NCBI GenBank assembly: GCA_913050095.1 | Contig: CAJXAV010000005.1 | Location: forward strand, 1 to 57,067 | Length of the DNA: 57,067 nucleotides | Direction of reading: 5' to 3' | Source of the DNA: an uncultured Gammaproteobacteria bacterium | GTDB lineage: Bacteria; Pseudomonadota; Gammaproteobacteria; Poriferisulfidales; GCA-002705445 | In this document: in pieces, positions 48,113 to 55,870 of the stretch | Layout of the letters: every line of letters begins with the position of its first letter | Numbering within the stretch: the first letter of the stretch is position 1 | The notes under the pieces: generated by a model | Database searches by the model: none | Told to the model about the DNA's origin: nothing | Seen by the model: only the letters and a program-made list of their open reading frames with translations | Position numbers and translations under genes: made by a program

Positions 48113-48621
48113 TTTTTTTCAATTTTTTTTATATCGTTATACAAACAATTATTTATTAAATCTTTAGCAAATCCTTGATTTGGTATATTTATGTCCGGAG
48201 TTATATCTATCAAAGGCAATAATACAAAGGCTCTTTGATATGCATTACTGTGCGGTATTGTCAAAATATCAGATTCGTAAGTTAAGTCACCGTAAACAAT
48301 GATATCAAGATCAATTATTCTCTCAGACCATCTTGTCGAACTTTTTACTCTCCCCATTGAAGATTCAATATCTTTTAATGATGATAATATAACTTCTGGT
48401 GATTCACCACTTTTAAACATAGCTACAATATTTATATAATTGTTCTGATTTTGCGGTCCCATTGGAGCGCTTTCATAGAAGTTAGATATTTTCATACTAT
48501 CAAAATTATCTAAATGAGAAAGAGCTTCAATTGCCCTTTCAATTTGAACAAAAGGTTCATTTAGATTACTTCCTACACCAATATATAAATCTTTAATATT
48601 TTCTTTTATTTCTTCTGTCAT
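48109..48621 (-). CDS. folK: 6-hydroxymethyl-7,8-dihydropterin pyrophosphokinase
   Basis: Folate pathway kinase, 170 residues. Signature: YIGVGSNLNEP near the start, FYESAPMGPQNQ, and the catalytic loop RWSERIIDLDIIVYG near 98-113, with IPHSNAYQRAFVLLPL. The N-terminus overlaps the 3' end of pcnB by 29 bp, the longest same-strand overlap in this operon; no later in-frame ATG precedes the conserved GVGSN motif, so the overlap looks genuine. Confidence 0.95.
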   Translation of the reverse strand: MTEEIKENIKDLYIGVGSNLNEPFVQIERAIEALSHLDNFDSMKISNFYESAPMGPQNQNNYINIVAMFKSGESPEVILSSLKDIESSMGRVKSSTRWSERIIDLDIIVYGDLTYESDILTIPHSNAYQRAFVLLPLIDITPDINIPNQGFAKDLINNCLYNDIKKIEKK

Positions 48622-49840
48622 TAAAGTTTCTGCCTTTATCTCTCTTTTTATTTACTACATTTTTTTGAATCTCATACCAATGATCTGCAAATCTTTTTAG
48701 ATCGTCATTTATTAAGGACCTAATATAAAAAAAATCATATGCCGCTCTAAATTTACTAAAGCCAGTTAGATAACTAGCATTTCTTTTACTTAAATTTAAA
48801 AAACTACTTTGTAAAGACCATATAGAAAAGATGGTTGACTGAAAAAAATCTGGTATCGCAATAAATTTTGACTGATCATGGATAACTTTTTTAAATAGTT
48901 CATCCATAGTTTTTGAATTTGAAAAATTCTCTTCTAATTCTTGAAAATACGGCCAAAGGAAGACTGCATATATAAATGATGGATTCACATGCAGACCATC
49001 ATTAATTCGAGAATCAGTATTTTTTATAGCTGCAATTATAAAGTCGTTGTAAATTTCATTGTTTAATAAAATTTTGTATGTAAATGGAAACAAATATTTT
49101 AATAAATCTAATTCTCTCAATTTTTTATAGCCATCTACCCCACTTCCTGAATGCATAATTTTTAATATTTCATCAAATAATCTATATGGAGAAACATCAT
49201 TAATCATGTGTGACATTTTCAAAATTGCTTCTTTGCATTCTTTTGTTAATTTTAAATTAAGTTTAGATTCAAACCGAACAGCTCTTAGCATTCTGACAGG
49301 GTCTTCTTGATAGCTAATTGATGGCTTTTTTATCAACCTTAGTTTTTTTTGGTTTATATCATTCAATCCATTTACATAGTCATGAAGAATCTGACTATCC
49401 AAATCCAGATATAACGAATTAATTGTAAAGTCTCTTCTAAAAGCGTCCTGACTTATACTTCCATATATATTATCTCTTTTAATCATACCTTTTACTTTCT
49501 TGAATTTTTTTTGGTTAATCTTATTTTTTACATCAGATCTAAATGTACTTACCTCAAAATATTTTTTTTCTGAAACATAAACATGAACTATTTTAAATCT
49601 CCTGCCAATAATTTTTGCATGTTTAAATAATTTACAAATCTCAGAAGGGCTAGCATCTGTTGCTATATCAAAATCTTTTGGTGCTTTTCCAAGAAGGATA
49701 TCTCTTATGCAGCCGCCAACTACAAATGCCTGATAACCGTTATTAATTAAAGAGTCTGAAATCAAGTAGACATCAGGATCAATGTCTTTCTTGAAAATTC
49801 CATGATCTTCTTTGGGGTATTGTTCTAAATGCTTTGTCAT
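48593..49840 (-). CDS. pcnB: Poly(A) polymerase I
   Basis: Adds poly(A) tails to RNA 3' ends to promote decay. The 415-residue protein has the nucleotidyltransferase signature FVVGGCIRDILLGKAPKDFDIATDA near 40-65, and the GRRFKIVHV element near 82 that marks bacterial poly(A) polymerases and separates them from CCA-adding enzymes. DFTINSLYLDLD and EDPVRMLRAVRFESKL follow. The tail is basic (NKKRDKGRNFNDRRNKRKY), good for RNA binding. It heads the folK-pan operon. Confidence 0.93.
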   Translation of the reverse strand: MTKHLEQYPKEDHGIFKKDIDPDVYLISDSLINNGYQAFVVGGCIRDILLGKAPKDFDIATDASPSEICKLFKHAKIIGRRFKIVHVYVSEKKYFEVSTFRSDVKNKINQKKFKKVKGMIKRDNIYGSISQDAFRRDFTINSLYLDLDSQILHDYVNGLNDINQKKLRLIKKPSISYQEDPVRMLRAVRFESKLNLKLTKECKEAILKMSHMINDVSPYRLFDEILKIMHSGSGVDGYKKLRELDLLKYLFPFTYKILLNNEIYNDFIIAAIKNTDSRINDGLHVNPSFIYAVFLWPYFQELEENFSNSKTMDELFKKVIHDQSKFIAIPDFFQSTIFSIWSLQSSFLNLSKRNASYLTGFSKFRAAYDFFYIRSLINDDLKRFADHWYEIQKNVVNKKRDKGRNFNDRRNKRKY

Positions 49841-49917
49841 ATTTTCATAAAAATAATTATGTCATATGATATATCAAATATCAGCACATATCACTTTAAG
49901 AATACTTTTTCAAAATA

Positions 49918-50493
49918 CTATAGAAAATCTTTTGTAAGCTCTGATCTAACCCTCTCGTGCAATATACATGATGATTCATATTCTCTATGATTTACACCAA
50001 TTGAAACAGGACTACCTTCTTTAAAATCTTTAATTTGATTTTTATCAAATTCCCATCTTAAAAAATGAACTGCAGAAGTTTTTGTTTCGTCTTCTCTTTC
50101 CAAATCCTCGTCTGCTATTGGATAAACAGGTTCACTGTTTCCAATTTTTATCCAAATATTTTTCTCAACCCCTTTTAGTTTTTGTAATTTTTCTTTTCTT
50201 TCTAAAATGTCAGTATATTCAATTAACATTGTAGCCTTAAGATTATTCCCATCAGGTATTAAAGGATTATATGTATCTAATTCATCTTGAATTAATTCTG
50301 CTTCAAATATTTTTTCTATTCTAAGCATCTCTTGAATTTGATATTTTATTGTTAAGGAATTCTCAAAAAGTAAATTTATATTTGAGCCTAATAAAATTGA
50401 TCTATTTTTTTTTATATCTAATACTTCTTGTTTAAAATTTTTCCTAGCGATAGAGTATTCTTCGAGTTTATATAAATCATCTTTTTTTAACAT
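49918..50493 (-). CDS. DUF3501 family protein
   Basis: Unknown-function soluble protein of 191 residues, identified by KDDLYKLEEYSIARKNFKQEVLDIKKNRSI-type N-terminus, LLFENSLTIKYQIQEMLRIEKIFE and the C-terminal HREYESSCILHERVRSELTKD. Predominantly helical in the first half. It is encoded 18 bp downstream of the Fe-S oxidoreductase and after rubrerythrin; this trio recurs in proteobacteria. Context suggests a partner of the Fe-S protein in peroxide or electron-transfer chemistry, but that is inference. A GGAGAAA ribosome-binding site supports the start. Confidence 0.85.
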   Translation of the reverse strand: MLKKDDLYKLEEYSIARKNFKQEVLDIKKNRSILLGSNINLLFENSLTIKYQIQEMLRIEKIFEAELIQDELDTYNPLIPDGNNLKATMLIEYTDILERKEKLQKLKGVEKNIWIKIGNSEPVYPIADEDLEREDETKTSAVHFLRWEFDKNQIKDFKEGSPVSIGVNHREYESSCILHERVRSELTKDFL

Positions 50494-50511
50494 AGTATTT
50501 CTCCAGATCTT

Positions 50512-51876
50512 TTAAATTTCATATGCAGATTTAAGTATTGAAATTGGATGAAGCTTTATATCAATTGTATTACTATTCAATTCATTACCAATATGTTTTG
50601 CGGCCATGGGGCAATCGCTAGTAAATATTTTATAATTATCTTTTTTTATTTTTGAAATTATAGGCTTTCTGATCTTCACAGAATTCTCAAATGATTCTAA
50701 TTTTATTGCGTACGTTCCATCATGTCCTGAGCATCTCTCAATCATAGTAATTTCAGAGTCTGGTATCTTTGATAATATTGATTTTGTTTTAGGACCAAAA
50801 TTTTGTACTCTTTGATGACATGCAGTTTGATAAACTATCTTTCCAGATGATTTTTTAAAATTATTATTAAATAAACCTTCTTCGTCACGTAAATTTAGGT
50901 ACTCAAATGGGTCAAATATATTTCTTTGAACAAGTTCCACGTCTTTGTCATCTGGAAATAACAGTGGCAGTTCTTGCTTAAACATTAATACACATGATGG
51001 TACTGGTGAAACAATATCATACCCATTTTTTATAGCTTCCACTAAATTGGGAATATTTTTATTCTTTAACTCTTCTACAGATTTTAAATCACCGAGTTCT
51101 AACTTTGGCATTCCGCAGCAATTTTCTCTTTCTAAAACTTCTGTTTTAATATTATTGTGCGTAAATACTTTTATTAAATCTTCTGCTATATCAGGAGTAC
51201 TACTTTTACAATAGCATGAAGCAAATAGTTTTACTTTTCCTTTGGTTTTATTTGTACAAGTAATATTGATTTTTGATTTTTTATTTATTAAATTTGATAT
51301 CCTTTGCAAATTATTAGATACCATTTTTGGGAGATCAGCACTTCTATGTATTTTTAAATTTTTCTCTAAAAAAATTCTTGCGATTTTTATCGAAAATAAA
51401 TAATTTATAAAATTTGAAATTATAGGTTTTGATAGGATCCTGAATACAGTATCTGTTGAACTAAGGATGTAATTTCTTAATTTAATTATTTTTCTAGTAT
51501 CTTTTTGTTGATTTCTAAATTTTTCAGCTTTTGCCCTTAACATTAAATGTGGAAAATCTATTGCCCATTCATGTGGCGGCACATATGGACATTTTGTTTG
51601 GTAACATAAATCACATAAATAACATTCGTTTACAACCTTTTCAAAATCCTTTTGATCTACAGATTCTAAGTCAAAGTTTTTTGACTCATCAATTAAATCA
51701 AATAACGTTGGAAATGCTTGGCATAAGCTCACACACCTTCTGCAGCCATGACAAGCTTCAAATACTCGGGTCAACTCAGCATTAATTAATTCTTTATTAA
51801 AAAAATCTGCTTCTTTCCATCTTATTGCATGTCTTGTTGGCGCAGATAAGCCACCTTCTGTAAAACTTACAGCCAT
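50512..51876 (-). CDS. Heterodisulfide-reductase-like Fe-S oxidoreductase (rubrerythrin-associated)
   Basis: GlpC/HdrD-like protein of 454 residues from the ATG at 51876, which has GGAG upstream; the ATG at 51912 is less likely. Two [4Fe-4S] motifs: CHGCRRCVSLCQ near 43 and CYLCDLCYQTKCP near 85. Two cysteine-rich domains follow: ENCCGMPKLELG near 250, and a second where CCG is replaced by RCSGHDGTYAIK near 380. It probably carries electrons to or from rubrerythrin, encoded just upstream. Substrate and partner are unproven. No membrane anchor is evident. Confidence 0.86.
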   Translation of the reverse strand: MAVSFTEGGLSAPTRHAIRWKEADFFNKELINAELTRVFEACHGCRRCVSLCQAFPTLFDLIDESKNFDLESVDQKDFEKVVNECYLCDLCYQTKCPYVPPHEWAIDFPHLMLRAKAEKFRNQQKDTRKIIKLRNYILSSTDTVFRILSKPIISNFINYLFSIKIARIFLEKNLKIHRSADLPKMVSNNLQRISNLINKKSKINITCTNKTKGKVKLFASCYCKSSTPDIAEDLIKVFTHNNIKTEVLERENCCGMPKLELGDLKSVEELKNKNIPNLVEAIKNGYDIVSPVPSCVLMFKQELPLLFPDDKDVELVQRNIFDPFEYLNLRDEEGLFNNNFKKSSGKIVYQTACHQRVQNFGPKTKSILSKIPDSEITMIERCSGHDGTYAIKLESFENSVKIRKPIISKIKKDNYKIFTSDCPMAAKHIGNELNSNTIDIKLHPISILKSAYEI

Positions 51877-51934
51877 TTTTTCTCCACTCTTTATAATTAA
51901 TATAAGAAACATCCATGTTTCTTTAATATTTAAA

Positions 51935-52351
51935 CTAAGCTACTTCGTCTAATGCCTTTTGGAATCTATTAGCGTGAGACCTTTCGGCTTTTGCTAAAGT
52001 TTCAAACCAATCAGCTATTTCATCAAAGCCTTCATCTCTTGCTGATTTAGCCATTCCTGGGTACATATCTGTATACTCATGTGTCTCACCTGCAATAGCT
52101 GTTTCTAAATTAGCTATTGTATCCCCAAAAGGTTTTCCTGTAGCAGGATCACCACAATCCTCAAGATACTCTAAGTGTCCGTGAGCATGGCCTGTTTCTC
52201 CTTCTGCAGTTGATCTAAATACAGCTGCAACATCGTTATATCCCTCTACATCTGCTTTTGCTGCAAAATAAAGATATCTCCTGTTAGCTTGTGACTCACC
52301 TGCAAATGCATCTTGCAAGTTCTTTTCTGTTTTTGAACCTTTTAAATCCAT
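51935..52351 (-). CDS. Rubrerythrin, diiron domain only
   Basis: Ferritin-like peroxide-reducing protein of 138 residues. Diiron ligands are recognisable in AFAGESQANRRY, EGETGHAHGH, AIAGETHEY and KAERSHANRF. The usual C-terminal rubredoxin domain (two CxxC) is absent, so it needs an outside electron donor; the adjacent Fe-S oxidoreductase is the obvious candidate. It is divergent from oxyR across 131 bp. The ribosome-binding site AGGAGAAA is strong, suggesting high expression. Confidence 0.94.
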   Translation of the reverse strand: MDLKGSKTEKNLQDAFAGESQANRRYLYFAAKADVEGYNDVAAVFRSTAEGETGHAHGHLEYLEDCGDPATGKPFGDTIANLETAIAGETHEYTDMYPGMAKSARDEGFDEIADWFETLAKAERSHANRFQKALDEVA

Positions 52352-52399
52352 GATTTTCTCCTAAAATTTATAAACTTCATCTTCGATTATCCATCTAAT

Positions 52400-52418
52400 A
52401 CTTATTGAAACAATAAGT
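52400..52418. promoter_or_regulatory. Candidate operator between rubrerythrin and oxyR
   Basis: ACTTATTG (52400-52407) and CAATAAGT (52411-52418) form a perfect 8-bp inverted repeat around AAA, in the middle of the divergent region: 49 bp from the rubrerythrin start and 65 bp from oxyR. A second palindrome, CTATAT-TAT-ATATAG, lies at 52425-52439. LysR-type regulators normally bind such sites between themselves and a divergent target. Confidence 0.5.
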
Positions 52419-52482
52419 TTAAAGCTATATTATATATAGAAAATATCTATTAATAAAAATTTAAGATAAGATTTACAAATAT

Positions 52483-53400
52483 ATGAATATTAGAGATCTA
52501 GAATATTTAATTGCAGTTGCAAAGCACAATAGCTTTATTAAAGCTTCGGAAGAATGTCATGTATCTCAGCCCACATTAAGCGGCCAGATAAAAAAATTAG
52601 AAGATAATCTTGGAGCACAAATTTTTGAAAGAACAACAAAAAGAGTTTCTGTTACAAATTTTGGTAAGGAAATTATAAAAAAAGCTAAAACAATTATCGA
52701 CAAAACCGATGAAATAAAAAATTTATCGTCTGATTATAAAAATCCCTGGCACCAACCTATTAAAATCGGAGTTATACCATCATTAGGCCCATACTTAATA
52801 CCCAACTTTCTTGTAAATTTAAGAAAAAATAATAAAAATTCTAAAATTTATATTGATGAAGATATTACAGAAAATATTACTGAAAAACTTGACAGCAGAG
52901 AACTAGATGCAATTTTATTGGCAACAGATATTGATAAAGAAAAATTTGAACAAATAGAACTATTTGAAGAACCATTTTGGGTAGCTTACACAAAAAATAA
53001 TAAGCTTGATGAACTCGATGAAATAAAAACAGGTGATTTAGATTTAAATCATTTATTGCTATTGTCTGATGGACATTGTCTAAGAGACCAAATTATGGAA
53101 ATTTGGGAAGCATATGATAAGAATAATAATATTTTATCTGAATATGACACTAAAGCATCGAGCTTAGAAACACTTATTAATTTAGTAGCAGTAGGTGAAG
53201 GTTTCACATTTGTTCCGGCATTAGCATTACAATCAGCATGGACGACTGACAAAGGAATACAAGTTAGAAAGTTGAAACATAAAAAAGCGTATCGAAAAAT
53301 ACGTTTAGTTTTTAGAAAAAATTATTATAAGAAAAATTTATTAATTGAGTTATCTAGAACAATTATAGATTTTCTACCAAATACAGTAGCAAAATTATAA
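52483..53400 (+). CDS. oxyR: LysR-family hydrogen-peroxide sensor OxyR, lacking the resolving cysteine
   Basis: LysR-type regulator of 305 residues, the E. coli length. The N-terminal helix-turn-helix is NIRDLEYLIAVAKHNSF..ASEECHVSQPTLSGQIKKLE. The redox region reads SDGHCLRDQIMEIWEA: the peroxidatic Cys199 falls at the same number as in E. coli, but position 208 is Trp (codon TGG) where E. coli has the resolving Cys. The only other cysteine is Cys25 in the DNA-binding domain. SSLETLINLVAVGEGFTFVPALAL matches OxyR. Whether it still senses peroxide by a different chemistry is open. Confidence 0.93.
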   Translation: MNIRDLEYLIAVAKHNSFIKASEECHVSQPTLSGQIKKLEDNLGAQIFERTTKRVSVTNFGKEIIKKAKTIIDKTDEIKNLSSDYKNPWHQPIKIGVIPSLGPYLIPNFLVNLRKNNKNSKIYIDEDITENITEKLDSRELDAILLATDIDKEKFEQIELFEEPFWVAYTKNNKLDELDEIKTGDLDLNHLLLLSDGHCLRDQIMEIWEAYDKNNNILSEYDTKASSLETLINLVAVGEGFTFVPALALQSAWTTDKGIQVRKLKHKKAYRKIRLVFRKNYYKKNLLIELSRTIIDFLPNTVAKL

Positions 53401-53877
53401 CGACTGCTGTTTTTCCATATCTAATAATATTTTTTTTATATATATGGACTCTATATTTGATTTAATTCCTTTTTTTGAAAACCCTCCAATATTATTTTTT
53501 CCAACAACTCTATGACAAGGTATTAATAAATTTAAAGGGTTATTCTTGCAAGCGTTGCCAACTGGTCTTGGGTGAGAATTACATTTTTTTGCAACCTCAA
53601 AATAACTAATAGTTTCTCCATAAGGAATTTTTATAACTTCTTTTAAAACTTCTCTCTGATAATCGCTTCCAAACAAAAAAAATGGTACGTCGAATTTTTT
53701 TAGCTTTTTTTTGAAATAAAATTTTAACTGCACGTAAAGTTCTTTGTTTATAAAATTTTTAGGTTTTATTTCTGGCCTATTTTGTATAAACCTTAATTCA
53801 GAAATTTTATCATTATAAGATCTAGTACCTATTGTCCCAATTGGACTTAGGAAAACCATCTCATAAATATTAGACAT
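53395..53877 (-). CDS. ogt: Methylated-DNA-[protein]-cysteine S-methyltransferase
   Basis: Suicidal repair protein removing O6-alkylguanine lesions, 160 residues. The acceptor cysteine is in LLIPCHRVVG near 126, preceded by IPYGETISYFEVAKKC and PRPVGNACKNNP (the recognition helix and arginine finger) and followed by GGFS. There is no Ada-type regulatory domain. It overlaps oxyR at the 3' end by 6 bp and lies 8 bp downstream of rplS, so it may be read from the ribosomal operon. Confidence 0.95.
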   Translation of the reverse strand: MSNIYEMVFLSPIGTIGTRSYNDKISELRFIQNRPEIKPKNFINKELYVQLKFYFKKKLKKFDVPFFLFGSDYQREVLKEVIKIPYGETISYFEVAKKCNSHPRPVGNACKNNPLNLLIPCHRVVGKNNIGGFSKKGIKSNIESIYIKKILLDMEKQQSL

Positions 53878-53885
53878 TTTTTAAA

Positions 53886-54236
53886 TTATTTTTTAGTGGT
53901 GAGTTTTTCTTTAATTCTAGCTGCTTTACCAGTAAGCTCTCGGAGATAGTACAACTTAGAACGTCTTACTTTACCTCTTCTTTTAAGCTCAATACCTGCA
54001 ATTAATGGGCTATGAGTTTGAAATACTCTTTCTACGCCTTCACCATGTGAAATTTTTCTGACTGTGAACGAAGAATTTACACCTCGATTTTTTACAGCTA
54101 TTACAACACCTTCAAAGGCTTGTAGTCTTTCTCTTTCGCCCTCTTTTACTCTTACTTGCACAACAATGTCATCACCTGGAGAAAACTCAGGTACTGATTT
54201 TAGCTGCTCTTTATTAATTTCATCTATAATATTCAT
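53886..54236 (-). CDS. rplS: 50S ribosomal protein L19
   Basis: Large-subunit protein at the subunit interface, 116 residues. [30 protein letters not shown] and [18 protein letters not shown] are diagnostic, ending [20 protein letters not shown]. Last gene of rpsP-rimM-trmD-rplS, in the canonical order, 44 bp after trmD; that gap holds competing hairpins. Confidence 0.98.
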   Translation of the reverse strand: MNIIDEINKEQLKSVPEFSPGDDIVVQVRVKEGERERLQAFEGVVIAVKNRGVNSSFTVRKISHGEGVERVFQTHSPLIAGIELKRRGKVRRSKLYYLRELTGKAARIKEKLTTKK

Positions 54237-54244
54237 AGTCTATC

Positions 54245-54274
54245 TCTGTTAGAGAACAGATGATATCTTCTGTT
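54245..54274 (-). promoter_or_regulatory. Two mutually exclusive hairpins in the trmD-rplS gap
   Basis: On the minus strand AACAGA (54274-54269) pairs with TCTGTT (54260-54255) across an 8-base loop; alternatively CTGTT (54259-54255) pairs with AACAG further down across CTCT. The two cannot form together. This may be an RNA switch controlling translation of rplS, or simply a spacer hairpin. Confidence 0.35.
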
Positions 54275-54280
54275 GGGCTT

Positions 54281-54979
54281 TTATGAAAGCTTTTTTTTAA
54301 TTAAATCGCTTCTTTTGTTGTTTGTAACAAATATTGACTGTTTTTTTCTCCATTTTTTTATTTCTTCATGATTACCACTGAGTAATACATCTGGTACTCT
54401 CAAGTTTTCCACCATTTCGGGTCGAGTATAATGCGGGTATTCTAAATAGCCATTTTCAAAGGACTCATCTTTATTAGAGTCTTTATGACCCAAAACACCG
54501 GGAATCATTCTGGCAATTGCATCAATTACAACACACGCAGCAATTTCTCCACCACTTAAAACATAATCACCAATTGACCATTCCTCATCAACTTCTAAAT
54601 CAATAAATCTCTGATCCACCCCTTCATACCTTCCGGCTATAAGGATTAAATTATGGTTGTCAGCAGTATCTTTTATAACTTCTTGGTCAATCTTTTTCCC
54701 TTTTGGAGAAAGATAAATACATTTATAATTTTCTAATTTTGACTTTGCATATCTAGTTGCTTCAATTAATGGTTTTGCCTGAATAACCATACCTGGGCCG
54801 CCGCCATATGGTTTATCATCAATATATCCATTTTTATCAGAAAATTTTCTAAGATCTATTGATTCAATATTTATTAAAGATTTATTTTGGCCATTTTTTA
54901 AAACTCCATAATTAATAAAATCATTTATTAATTTAGGAAAGACAGATATGACGAATATTTGTTTAATATCGTTACTCAT
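54281..54979 (-). CDS. trmD: tRNA (guanine-N1)-methyltransferase
   Basis: Methylates G37 of tRNAs, preventing frameshifts. It has 232 residues in the trefoil-knot (SPOUT) fold: VSVFPKLIN-like N-terminus, KPYGGGPGMVIQAKPL near 56, LIAGRYEGVDQRFIDLEVDEEWSIGDYVLSGGE near 110-145 (SAM-binding knot), and LEYPHYTRPE near 180. It overlaps rimM by 8 bp. Confidence 0.98.
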   Translation of the reverse strand: MSNDIKQIFVISVFPKLINDFINYGVLKNGQNKSLINIESIDLRKFSDKNGYIDDKPYGGGPGMVIQAKPLIEATRYAKSKLENYKCIYLSPKGKKIDQEVIKDTADNHNLILIAGRYEGVDQRFIDLEVDEEWSIGDYVLSGGEIAACVVIDAIARMIPGVLGHKDSNKDESFENGYLEYPHYTRPEMVENLRVPDVLLSGNHEEIKKWRKKQSIFVTNNKRSDLIKKKLS

Positions 54980-55478
54980 AATAAATATTATTAATTATTA
55001 TTTTTTTATCTTTTAAAGAAATTTTCTTTATAGATTCTCCATACAAATAAGGTATAAGATATTCTTTATTACCTTGAATTACTAAAACATCATTAGATCC
55101 TGTTTCAATTATATCACTTACTACACCAATTTTATCATCATTTTCTAAGTAAACTTCAAGCCCGATCAGTTCTTCCCAGTAAAATTGATTTACTTCAAGT
55201 TCATCTAATTGATCATTCTCAATGTATAAATATTTACCTATATATTTTTCTAATTCTTCTCGTGAATTATAATTTTCAAATTTAATTTTGATATTTTTAT
55301 CAAAAATAATTTTTTCGACTTTTAATTGAATGTAGTTATTTTCTTCATTTGATATAAAGAAATAACTGTATTTTGAGAATTTTTCTGGTGTTTCTGAATA
55401 AGAATAGATTTTAAGCCATCCTTTTAAACCCTGATGTGCTTGAATTTTTGCAATTAAAATTTTTTTTGAATCTGACAA
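54972..55478 (-). CDS. rimM: 16S rRNA processing protein RimM
   Basis: 30S assembly factor of 168 residues. The N-terminal barrel begins ILIAKIQAHQGLKGWLKIYSYSE; the C-terminal PRC barrel contains FYWEELIGLEVYLEN and IPYLYGESIKKISLKDKKIII. It is a divergent, lysine-rich copy but context between rpsP and trmD is decisive. It lies 10 bp after rpsP. Confidence 0.95.
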   Translation of the reverse strand: MSDSKKILIAKIQAHQGLKGWLKIYSYSETPEKFSKYSYFFISNEENNYIQLKVEKIIFDKNIKIKFENYNSREELEKYIGKYLYIENDQLDELEVNQFYWEELIGLEVYLENDDKIGVVSDIIETGSNDVLVIQGNKEYLIPYLYGESIKKISLKDKKIIINNIYYE

Positions 55479-55488
55479 GTCTTTTATT

Positions 55489-55725
55489 TTAAGCTTGCTT
55501 TAATAACTTAGAAACCCTTTCAGATGTCTGTGCACCTACCGATATCCAATAATCAATTCTTTCTTGATTGATATGCAGCTTTATCTCCTGACCAGTTGCC
55601 ATAGGATTGAAGAATCCTAATCTTTCTATGTAACCACTACCTCTTCTTTTTCTAGAATCAGTTGCTACTAAATGATAGAAAGGCTTTTTCTTGGCGCCAC
55701 CTCTTGATAATCTTATTTTTACCAT
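55489..55725 (-). CDS. rpsP: 30S ribosomal protein S16
   Basis: Small-subunit protein of 78 residues: [41 protein letters not shown] is the family N-terminus. The ATG at 55725 gives the normal length; the longer reading frame to 55782 carries a 19-residue unrelated prefix. First gene of rpsP-rimM-trmD-rplS here. ffh, which often lies next to rpsP, is not present; instead the upstream flank is the interrupted tRNA-Leu gene. Confidence 0.97.
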   Translation of the reverse strand: MVKIRLSRGGAKKKPFYHLVATDSRKRRGSGYIERLGFFNPMATGQEIKLHINQERIDYWISVGAQTSERVSKLLKQA

Positions 55726-55831
55726 ATTAACAAATCGCTCTTCGACATATTTTTTTAGAATGGGTATTCTACTTGAAAACATACTAATAAGTAAAGATTA
55801 TACTTTATCAAAGTGTATAATATTCCAAAAT

Positions 55832-55870
55832 GCCGCTGTGGTGGAATTGGTAGACACGTCGGATTCAAAA
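55832..55870 (+). pseudogene. Truncated tRNA-Leu(CAA): 5' half ending after the anticodon loop
   Basis: Begins GCCGCTGTGG and continues through the D arm (AATTGGTAGACAC) and anticodon stem/loop (TCGGA TTCAAAA, anticodon CAA). After 55870 the sequence departs completely: the expected TCCGA stem partner, variable arm, T arm and CCA are missing in the following 150 bases. This is the pattern left when an element inserts at the anticodon loop, a common attachment site. The remaining 3' half should be at the other end of the insertion, beyond the window. Confidence 0.85.

Noticed and set aside
55726..55782. N-terminal extension of rpsP
   Set aside because: The first 19 codons of the longer frame do not match S16; the family N-terminus [10 protein letters not shown] starts at 55725.
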